Under the pieces are notes generated by a model. The model saw nothing but the letters and a program-made list of their open reading frames with translations. It did no database searches and was not told where the DNA came from. This document shows, piece after piece, positions 1 through 5,216 of a stretch of 5,216 nucleotides of DNA (positions within the stretch are counted from its first letter, which is position 1; the number at the start of each line of letters is the position of its first letter). Made by a program: the position numbers and the translations under genes. Origin of the DNA: an uncultured Opitutia bacterium (GTDB taxonomy: Bacteria; Verrucomicrobiota; Verrucomicrobiae; Opitutales; MB11C04); the NCBI GenBank assembly GCA_913048545.1, contig CAJWWH010000111.1, positions 1 to 5,216 on the forward strand, given 5' to 3'.

Positions 1-154
1 GAGCTGAAAATAAAAGATATTCCGGATTTAAACATTGGGTGTTTTTTTCAAACTTTGAATCCAGAGTTTGAAGTACGGGCTGCTTTGCAGCCAATGAACC
101 CGATAAAATTAATGTTAAGAACAACGGGACTGAGAACCTCATACTCACCATCAT
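1..154 (-). CDS. 5' end of an exported protein of unknown function (partial, runs off the left edge)
   Basis: Seen: a minus-strand frame opens at 154 directly after an in-frame TGA (157-155) and stays open to the window edge, giving about 51 codons. It begins MMVSMRFSVPLF and continues with a hydrophobic run and SLAAKQ, a good Sec signal peptide with cleavage likely after SLAA or SLA. The mature part begins near KQPVLQTLDSKFEKN and is too short to assign to a family. The start is either 154 or 142. 142 gives the tidier signal peptide (MRFSVPLF), but GGTGAG lies only one base before it, so it is not a properly spaced ribosome site. The gene follows the acid phosphatase in the same direction after about 54 bases, so it is probably the next member of the same transcript. 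Confidence comes from the signal peptide and context; the function is unknown. A plus-strand frame, 1-189, is also open here but has no supporting motif. Confidence 0.62.
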   Translation of the reverse strand, partial: MMVSMRFSVPLFLTLILSGSLAAKQPVLQTLDSKFEKNTQCLNPEYLLFSA

Positions 155-189
155 TCAAAATCGCCGCCAAAAAAACAAGTCTAGATTGA

Positions 190-208
190 TTTAAAAATTT
201 AAAAATTT
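190..208. repeat. Short AT-only tandem repeat (TTTAAAAA, about 2.4 copies)
   Basis: Two exact copies of TTTAAAAA (190-197, 198-205) and a partial third lie just after the stop codon of the acid phosphatase gene, in the gap before the next gene. There is no GC-rich stem, so it is not a convincing intrinsic terminator. It may simply be low-complexity spacer. Confidence 0.6.
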
Positions 209-1396
209 TCATTCGGAATCTCGTTTATCTATGAATTCATCAAAGACTTTTTCATCATGATTGACCGCACGGTAAATGCGTACATTGTCTATGATCTCAA
301 CTTCAATGACATGACGGGTTGGCTCGAATTTTTCAACATACCAATATTCTTTAGCTTCGGGTTTCCGAGTCCTTACACCCCAGGCTCCATCGCCAATATA
401 TAGCGTGCCATCTTGGTGTGTTTTGTCTCCCTTCAAAAGTTTCGAACGTTTGTAAACATGGTGATCGTTCTCAAAGGCAGCATCCAGACCATATTGGTCA
501 AACAAGGGAACCCAATGCTTTCTCATACTTTTACTGATGGGACTATTCAATCCACCCTTCATAATTCCGTAAGCGGGAAAATGATAGAGAGCAAATAAGT
601 GAGCTCGATCCTTGCGAGAAGAAAGAGAGGATTTTAAAAATTCAGTCTGACTTTCAATAGAATAGGTATGGGAGGAGTCGAGTATTACCACCGATAAATC
701 TTCGTATAAATCGATGGTATAATAGGATTTCAGTTTTTGTGGAAGTGGAAATAGGTTGTAAAATATCGGAGCTTCCTTGGGGGTTTTTCCATACCCCCCA
801 TTCACCTCATGGTTTCCAATCGCCACTACAAAAGGTATGGAATATCCGTCCTTATTCACCGCATGGTCTGCGTATTCCTCAATCCAATCGAGCCACCGCT
901 CCCACGACTTGCCGTTAGCATAAGCCAAATCTCCTCCGAGTAATGCAAAGCTTGGGGAACGGGAAGCCATCGCCTTTACCCCATCCTTGTGAAAATCAGG
1001 GGAATGCATCATATCCCCACCCGTTACAAAACTGATGCGATTCGGTCGTTTTGCTGGAAGGGTTTGGGCACGAAATTCCTTGTCTCCCAAAAATACCCGA
1101 TATCCAGTATCTGGGCTCAAACCCGCAAGTTGAACCTGACAGACCTCCAACCCCGAACCCTTGTAAAAAGAATGTCTATTCACCTCCGCGGAACTTGGAA
1201 ATTGATCATCTGTTTTGCCCCAAAGAAAAAGTGTTGGATCTTTATCTTTCACTAACCAAATCACATTCAGCGTGGTGGAAGGAGAATCCGTCCAAGTAAA
1301 AAGAGCTTCCTCAATTCCTTTGGCCCCACTAAGTGGATTCGTAAAAGATAATAAAAAGGATGTTAATACAAAGAGTAACGGTGAGGAGAATTTCAT
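209..1396 (-). CDS. Exported purple-acid-phosphatase-like metallophosphoesterase
   Basis: A predicted 395-residue exported phosphatase, likely acting on phosphate monoesters; the substrate is unknown. Seen, numbered from the chosen start: signal peptide (MKFSSPLLFVLTSF...LSGA, about 1-25); an Ig/fibronectin-like N-terminal domain (about 30-113, with LAGLSPDTGYRVFLG), as in purple acid phosphatases; then the catalytic domain. Metal motifs are GGDMM (D128), GGDLAYA (D156 and Y159, the GDxxY motif whose Tyr binds iron in purple acid phosphatases), GNHE (N195, H196), YHFPAY (H272) and ENDHHVYKR (H312, H313). The last corresponds to GHxHxYxR, but the first His position holds Asp (D311). The open frame extends to an ATG at 1501, but 1396 is chosen because the signal peptide starts there and the 35 upstream residues are polar and unlike a protein N-terminus. 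No Shine-Dalgarno is visible. It lies downstream of, and in the same direction as, another metallophosphoesterase. Family assignment is firm; the exact substrate is not. Confidence 0.9.
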   Translation of the reverse strand: MKFSSPLLFVLTSFLLSFTNPLSGAKGIEEALFTWTDSPSTTLNVIWLVKDKDPTLFLWGKTDDQFPSSAEVNRHSFYKGSGLEVCQVQLAGLSPDTGYRVFLGDKEFRAQTLPAKRPNRISFVTGGDMMHSPDFHKDGVKAMASRSPSFALLGGDLAYANGKSWERWLDWIEEYADHAVNKDGYSIPFVVAIGNHEVNGGYGKTPKEAPIFYNLFPLPQKLKSYYTIDLYEDLSVVILDSSHTYSIESQTEFLKSSLSSRKDRAHLFALYHFPAYGIMKGGLNSPISKSMRKHWVPLFDQYGLDAAFENDHHVYKRSKLLKGDKTHQDGTLYIGDGAWGVRTRKPEAKEYWYVEKFEPTRHVIEVEIIDNVRIYRAVNHDEKVFDEFIDKRDSE

Positions 1397-1458
1397 AGTT
1401 TTTAAGCAGTTATATACAGGGCTGATGGTGATGGTAGTGGTAATTTCATAGTTTTTAA
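1389..1458 (-). repeat. Direct repeat duplicating the start region of the acid phosphatase gene
   Basis: The 17-base minus-strand sequence TTAAAAACTATGAAATT occurs exactly at 1405-1389, where it contains the real start codon (1396), and again at 1458-1442. The copies are 53 bases apart, so the upstream ATG (1449) is out of frame with the gene. Between them is a simple-sequence stretch (plus strand GATGGTGATGGTAGTGGT). This looks like a local duplication; a regulatory role is only a possibility. Confidence 0.85.
1402..1449 (-). other. Possible 15-codon upstream mini-ORF before the acid phosphatase gene
   Basis: The ATG in the upstream repeat copy opens a frame reading MKLPLPSPSALYITA and then TAA, which ends 5 bases before the phosphatase start codon. 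The position would suit translational coupling or a leader peptide, but no ribosome site is seen and the frame may be an accident of the duplication. Low confidence that it is translated. Confidence 0.2.
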
Positions 1459-1504
1459 AAAGTGTTATAAAGTTAGAATACTTACTTACTCCACGATCCA
1501 TTAG

Positions 1505-1533
1505 AATTTAACGAATAGTTGATTCGGTAAATT
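1505..1533. repeat. Imperfect inverted repeat in the spacer between the two phosphoesterase genes
   Basis: Arms AATTTAACGAAT (1505-1516) and ATTCGGTAAATT (1522-1533) are complementary at 11 of 12 positions around a 5-base loop. It starts 8 bases after the stop codon of the ADPRM-like gene. The stem is AT-rich and no run of U follows in the transcript direction, so it is not a standard intrinsic terminator. It could be an RNA hairpin affecting stability of the upstream message, a weak attenuator, or a protein-binding site. Confidence 0.6.
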
Positions 1534-1541
1534 AAAGTCTA

Positions 1542-2480
1542 TTATTTGATCAACAGATTCCGGTTTTTTTCTCGGCCATAGCCTATTACTTCCATGCGGT
1601 CATCAAGAATACGAATTATCGAGTACGCACTAGTTTTAGTTTCCACCATTCCTTTGAGAGTTAGAAAATGAATGCCGTTCTTCTGGGCATAGTTTCCCTT
1701 ATGATTATGTCCATTAATATAAGCTTTTACGGAAAGAAAGCCTCCAAGCAATTCGATCACTTCTGTAGCATTCCATAAATTATGGGGATCTGCGGGAAAG
1801 ACCGGGAAGTGACAAAACAAAACAACTTTTTCATTCTTTTTCTCCGATCTGATCAAGATTTCCTTTAACCAAGACATTTGCTCTTTTCCCACCGCTCCAT
1901 TCCACTTGGGTAACCTGATTTTATTTTCGCGGTAGTATACACCGGCTTTCTTATATTCCAGACTGTCTTTTGGGTAGGCATGGAAACTGACATCATTCCC
2001 GTCCAACACGATGAACCGCCAGTCTTCCACTCTGAATTCATAGTACTTTGATTTCATGCCCATACGCTCCGGAACTTTGGCTTTCCATTTATCGGCAACA
2101 TCGAAATCATGATTTCCAAGAGCATGATAGGCTGGCATTTTCAAAGATTGATAGATCGGTAAAACTTTATCAAAACTGGCATAATTCCGATCAATGAAAT
2201 CACCGAGATGAATCACAAACTCAAGATCATGCTTATTCAACTCGGCGACACATTCATTTAGCTTTCCAGCAGAGCTAGAATAATGCCTCGAACCACGATT
2301 GGGTCCAGTACAATATTGACAATCTGCAATCGCACCAAAAGAAAACTTATATTTTTCATTTCTCGTTTTCTCGTCCTTTTCAATCAGGGGATTTATTTGA
2401 TCTGAGAACTCGTTCTTCTCGGCTTGGATACAGCCAATGAAAACGGCAAACAGAACGGCCAACCACAGAACGGTTTTCAT
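1542..2480 (-). CDS. Exported metallophosphoesterase, ADP-ribose/CDP-alcohol diphosphatase-like (ADPRM-like)
   Basis: A 312-residue calcineurin-like phosphoesterase resembling manganese-dependent ADP-ribose/CDP-alcohol diphosphatases, which cleave the diphosphate bond of ADP-ribose, CDP-glycerol or CDP-choline. Seen: signal peptide (MKTVLWLAVLFAVFIGCIQA, residues 1-20); cleavage may follow IQA, although FIGC is a weak lipobox alternative. Metal motifs are IADCQ (D53, Q55), HLGDFID (D94), LGNHD (N123, H124), CHFPVFP (H224) and INGHNH (H258, H260). Gln replaces the usual His of DxH, as in the ADPRM family (IADVQ). Further resemblance to ADPRM as I recall it: WNGAVGKEQMSWLKE, EKVVLFCHFPVFP, LKGMVET and a late YGRE. 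The known animal enzymes lack an export signal, so the secreted location is a difference. The start lies 18 bases after the stop of the large upstream gene, which suggests one transcript; no Shine-Dalgarno is visible. The fold is certain, the subfamily likely, the true substrate unproven. Confidence 0.9.
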   Translation of the reverse strand: MKTVLWLAVLFAVFIGCIQAEKNEFSDQINPLIEKDEKTRNEKYKFSFGAIADCQYCTGPNRGSRHYSSSAGKLNECVAELNKHDLEFVIHLGDFIDRNYASFDKVLPIYQSLKMPAYHALGNHDFDVADKWKAKVPERMGMKSKYYEFRVEDWRFIVLDGNDVSFHAYPKDSLEYKKAGVYYRENKIRLPKWNGAVGKEQMSWLKEILIRSEKKNEKVVLFCHFPVFPADPHNLWNATEVIELLGGFLSVKAYINGHNHKGNYAQKNGIHFLTLKGMVETKTSAYSIIRILDDRMEVIGYGREKNRNLLIK

Positions 2481-2498
2481 ATCAAAATCACGAACACA

Positions 2499-5216
2499 CT
2501 ATTCCACCACATGGATGGTGTGATCAATGCGTCCTTTGATTTCTTCTCCCTTTGCTGATTTGATATCGTAATCAATCTGAGCCATGTGAACCGGTTTTAA
2601 ATTTGGAATATGTAAAGCCACTGTCTTTCCATCATCCAGTAATTCCACTTTTTTCAATTCCAGTTCTTTTACTGGGATCTCTGGAGAGCCATAATTGAAA
2701 GACCACTTTAAATTCCATGCTCCAAACTTAAACTGGGAAACGGAATTTGCAGCTTCAGGATCAAGGGGTTCATAAAAGCCAATTTCAACGACATCCTTTT
2801 TTACCTTAATCGATTTTGGCAAATGAACTGGTTTTCCAGTGTAGCGTATACGATCCAATCCGCCATTACCTTTTGCATTGGTTTGCCAACCCTTAAGCCC
2901 GGAAACATAAAGCTGCCCATCATTAGAGTTTATTCTGGCCCGCATTGCACTGCTAGAAAGCTCAACCGGAATCCTTGCTACCCCCCCCTGCATCTGGCCA
3001 TGTTTCTCTTCCTTAAGCACAACATACATTTTGCTTTGACCGTACGAGAGATGGAGTAGTTGGTCCTTAAGTGGTCCCCACTTTGTACTCGTTACCCACG
3101 CCTGCCCGCCTCCTGAATTATCAATTCCGCGTTTCTTACTCATCCATACGAGCGGCTTCGGTGCCTCCGATGGATCATGCTCAAAACCTTCGCGTTCATT
3201 CGCCTTATATTTTTTCCAGTCCTTGTACTCGATCTCATAGCCAAGAATTGGAGAGCTCTTTAACTTTCTGGTTCCATGATAGGCATCCACCACACCATTG
3301 AAACTTCCAGGTTTAACCCAATGAAGGGGAGCTGTTGGTACGAAAGACCCCTCGTTATCTCCTGTGGTTACTTCGCCGTTGGGTCCCACACCTATGCCAT
3401 TAGGTGCACGAAATCCACTTGCATAAATAGACATATCTTTTCCGTCGGGAGACACTTTGATCACCGAACCATGCTGTTTGCCCATACGCTCAAACCCGCG
3501 CCCCCCTGCCCGTACCGGACAGCCCATGGCAAAGTAAAAATTTCCTTCGGGATCGGTATGCAAATCAAAACAGAATGCATGAAAGCCCTCTGTATTTTCC
3601 CAGTCGTTATTGAAGTTTTCCAGAAAGTCGGCTTCGTTATCTCCATTGAAATCATGAAATCGGGTAATTTGATTATCTCCAACAGTGTAGATCTTTTCAT
3701 TAACAATCTTTAGCCCGAGGGGTTCATGAAGTCCGGTGGCGAAGCGTTTCCAGGCTACCTTATCCAGTTTTTCATCGATATGGGAAACAATCCAAACATC
3801 CCCATCCCATGTGCATACCGCCGCAGTTTTGCCATCCTTGAAAAAATCAAAGGCACCAATGCGCATCTTGGGCTCGAGTGGATTATTAAAAGGGACTCCA
3901 ATCTTATCGACCACATAGGCATTAGTCTGGTCATCTGAAAGTTCACTTTCCACAGTGATCGGATCGCCCCATTGCGCTGAGCCTCCGCTGATAAGTTTGG
4001 ATAAATCCTCAGCCTTTCCGGCTGCAGACTGAACAGCAGGCTGATAAGCCGGATCACCCGCCCACATCGCAACCTTAAATCGACTCTTTCCTTTGGGTAC
4101 TTCGCAAAGCAAAAGGTTTTCCCAAACGAATAACTTTACCCCTTTTGAAAAATCAATTAATGAAAAATTACAGGCCTGCCCTTCCAAGGAAACGGTAAAT
4201 GTTTGATCTGTCTTCTCAATTTGAGCGCCATCATTCTCTGCGAGCAGCATCACTGATGACGAAGGGTGTTCGACCTGTACAGTCCTGGTCAGTGCAGTGA
4301 GACCTTTTTGCTTAACGATACCCGGCATATCCAACACCTTCCCATCGCCCACCGAGTAGCTAAAAATTGCCTTGCCGTTGTGAACATAGTGACCCTTAAA
4401 ATGAGCCCAGTCTTTGGGCAAGGTTCCCATTCGGGGAAATGATTTATAGGGCTGCCGGCGTGGATCCTTCTTAGTCATTTCCTTGGTCTTTGCCCAACCA
4501 GGAAGCATTCCGGTACGGAAAAGATTGTAGCTCTCCTTGACTACTGCCGCAGCACCATGTGCTCCAGCAAAAGGCATTCCACTGGCCTTTAAACTCTGAT
4601 CGTTCGTCCAACCCATTGAGTAGGAAAGGGTCTCGCTGTCAAAGACCATTCCGGCCCGACGATCTTTGCCTAGAGGTACCAAATGAGCCCGTGAAACAAT
4701 GTAACGAACCTTTTGCGTTACTTCCGCGATTTGCCCGTACAGTTTGGTCGCTTGCTTAACAAGGTCATCGATGGGACCCCCCTCAAGCTTTGGTAAAAGT
4801 TCAAGCTCGGCAATTTGCATGGGTATCTTTCCTTCTCCCACCAACTCAGGAAAAATTACCCAGTAATGGGAAAAACTTTTCCCGTTTTTAAACCTCATCG
4901 TTTTTAACTTTCCCCTGCCCCGGGAAACGGGGACCGAATCACTGGCGATCTCGATAAAGATCTTTCCATCATTCGAACCGCTCAAGACGAAACTTTTTGG
5001 ATCCCGCTCAGGGGCATCATTGGCAGAGGTGATGGATATTCCATTTACTACGGAATTTTTAATCTTCAGCTCGAGCCCGCTTCCGGCACCGTCAAAATTA
5101 AGGTATTTTGTGGCGGGTTGGTCATCAATAGCCAGGGAAGGGTTTTCATTTTTGGGAGAATGATCAGAAGTTCCCATAACCCGATCGGATGGACGGCTTA
5201 AATCTTTCGATTTTAA
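2499..5216 (-). CDS. Large discoidin/DUF6797/beta-propeller protein (partial, 5' end beyond the right edge)
   Basis: 905 codons are visible before a TAG stop. The frame is still open at the edge, and 13 codons upstream of the first ATG (5177) read LKSKDLSRPSDRV, which continues the conserved start of the domain, so 5177 is not the true start. Seen (numbered from that ATG): F5/8-type-C/discoidin-like domain (about 1-128; KYLNFD, TSANDAPERDP, FVLSGSNDG, MQIAELELL); DUF6797-like region (about 155-375; GMVFDSETL, PKDWAHFKGHYVH, FSYSVGDGKVL); six-bladed-propeller/sugar-dehydrogenase-like region (about 400-780; MRIGAFDFFKDG, TWDGDVWIVS, GLHEPLGLKI, GFRAPNGIGVGPNG, GDNEGSF, DNSGGGQAWV, QLLHLSYG); C-terminal beta-rich domain (about 783-892; YEPLDPEAA, WSFNYGSPE). 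No CxxCH haem site occurs. The family is recalled from Verrucomicrobiota and Planctomycetota and has no established function; carbohydrate binding or oxidation is an inference from fold. A signal peptide would be expected in the missing part. The ADPRM-like gene follows after 18 bases. Confidence 0.88.
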   Translation of the reverse strand, partial: LKSKDLSRPSDRVMGTSDHSPKNENPSLAIDDQPATKYLNFDGAGSGLELKIKNSVVNGISITSANDAPERDPKSFVLSGSNDGKIFIEIASDSVPVSRGRGKLKTMRFKNGKSFSHYWVIFPELVGEGKIPMQIAELELLPKLEGGPIDDLVKQATKLYGQIAEVTQKVRYIVSRAHLVPLGKDRRAGMVFDSETLSYSMGWTNDQSLKASGMPFAGAHGAAAVVKESYNLFRTGMLPGWAKTKEMTKKDPRRQPYKSFPRMGTLPKDWAHFKGHYVHNGKAIFSYSVGDGKVLDMPGIVKQKGLTALTRTVQVEHPSSSVMLLAENDGAQIEKTDQTFTVSLEGQACNFSLIDFSKGVKLFVWENLLLCEVPKGKSRFKVAMWAGDPAYQPAVQSAAGKAEDLSKLISGGSAQWGDPITVESELSDDQTNAYVVDKIGVPFNNPLEPKMRIGAFDFFKDGKTAAVCTWDGDVWIVSHIDEKLDKVAWKRFATGLHEPLGLKIVNEKIYTVGDNQITRFHDFNGDNEADFLENFNNDWENTEGFHAFCFDLHTDPEGNFYFAMGCPVRAGGRGFERMGKQHGSVIKVSPDGKDMSIYASGFRAPNGIGVGPNGEVTTGDNEGSFVPTAPLHWVKPGSFNGVVDAYHGTRKLKSSPILGYEIEYKDWKKYKANEREGFEHDPSEAPKPLVWMSKKRGIDNSGGGQAWVTSTKWGPLKDQLLHLSYGQSKMYVVLKEEKHGQMQGGVARIPVELSSSAMRARINSNDGQLYVSGLKGWQTNAKGNGGLDRIRYTGKPVHLPKSIKVKKDVVEIGFYEPLDPEAANSVSQFKFGAWNLKWSFNYGSPEIPVKELELKKVELLDDGKTVALHIPNLKPVHMAQIDYDIKSAKGEEIKGRIDHTIHVVE
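2981..2988 (-). repeat. Run of eight G on the coding strand inside the large propeller gene
   Basis: The codons CAG GGG GGG GTA (Gln-Gly-Gly-Val, residues 730-733 from the first visible ATG) form a G8 homopolymer. A one-base slip would shift the frame and lose about the last 160 residues. It lies in a conserved-looking stretch (GQMQGGVARIP), so codon constraint explains it adequately; slippage is only possible. Confidence 0.7.

Noticed and set aside
78..92. Perfect 6-base hairpin GGCTGC-TTT-GCAGCC
   Set aside because: It lies inside the predicted signal-peptide codons of the fourth gene and no T-run follows on either strand, so it is not a terminator and is probably a coding coincidence.
1..189. 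Plus-strand frame open from the left edge to a TGA at 187-189 (62 codons), which could be the end of a convergent gene
   Set aside because: It overlaps the minus-strand frame that has a clear signal peptide and matches the direction of all other genes. No recognisable motif supports it, and an open run of this length can arise by chance.
48..212. 54-codon minus-strand frame starting MKIFKFLNQSRLVFLAA, overlapping the phosphatase stop as ATGA
   Set aside because: The overlap is suggestive of coupling, but the frame ends quickly and overlaps the better-supported fourth gene. Its sequence after about residue 20 does not look like a protein. A frameshift joining the two frames is possible but unsupported.
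1464..1492. TATAAC-like -10 box in the spacer before the phosphatase gene
   Set aside because: No matching -35 element is found at a suitable distance, and AT-rich spacer yields such hexamers by chance.
1397..1501. N-terminal extension of the phosphatase from the ATG at 1501
   Set aside because: It adds 35 mostly polar residues before a standard signal peptide, comes from the duplicated and simple-sequence spacer, and has no ribosome site.
3276..3713. 145-codon plus-strand open frame opposite the propeller gene
   Set aside because: It lies wholly within a well-supported conserved coding region on the other strand and has no recognisable features.

Overview
The window looks like bacterial DNA with moderate to low GC, densely coded on the minus strand. 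The most likely source is a marine or environmental member of Verrucomicrobiota; Planctomycetota is the main alternative. The argument rests on recognised protein families, because no taxonomic marker gene is present. The large protein has the discoidin-like plus DUF6797-like plus beta-propeller layout that I associate with these two phyla, and its neighbours are exported metallophosphoesterases. No clear Shine-Dalgarno sequence precedes the visible starts at normal spacing.

All genes read right to left. (1) 5216-2499 is a large partial protein that enters from the right edge: an F5/8-type-C-like domain, a DUF6797-like region, a six-bladed-propeller/sugar-dehydrogenase-like region and a C-terminal beta-rich domain. 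(2) After 18 bases comes 2480-1542, an exported metallophosphoesterase of the ADP-ribose/CDP-alcohol diphosphatase (ADPRM-like) type. (3) After 145 bases containing an inverted repeat and a duplicated start-codon region comes 1396-209, an exported purple-acid-phosphatase-like enzyme. (4) After about 54 AT-rich bases, a fourth reading frame opens at 154 (or 142) with a clear signal peptide and leaves the window at the left edge.

The three genes with visible N-termini all encode predicted export signals. A reasonable inference is a co-directional, probably co-transcribed set acting outside the cytoplasm: the ADPRM-like enzyme could cleave a diphosphate bond in a nucleotide-linked compound, and the acid phosphatase could then free phosphate from the monoester products. 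What the large propeller protein does in such a scheme is unknown. No RNA gene, CRISPR array, insertion sequence or phage element was seen. The most notable points are the DxQ metal motif and export signal of the ADPRM-like protein, the altered last metal motif of the acid phosphatase, the structured 145-base spacer, and the partial fourth gene.
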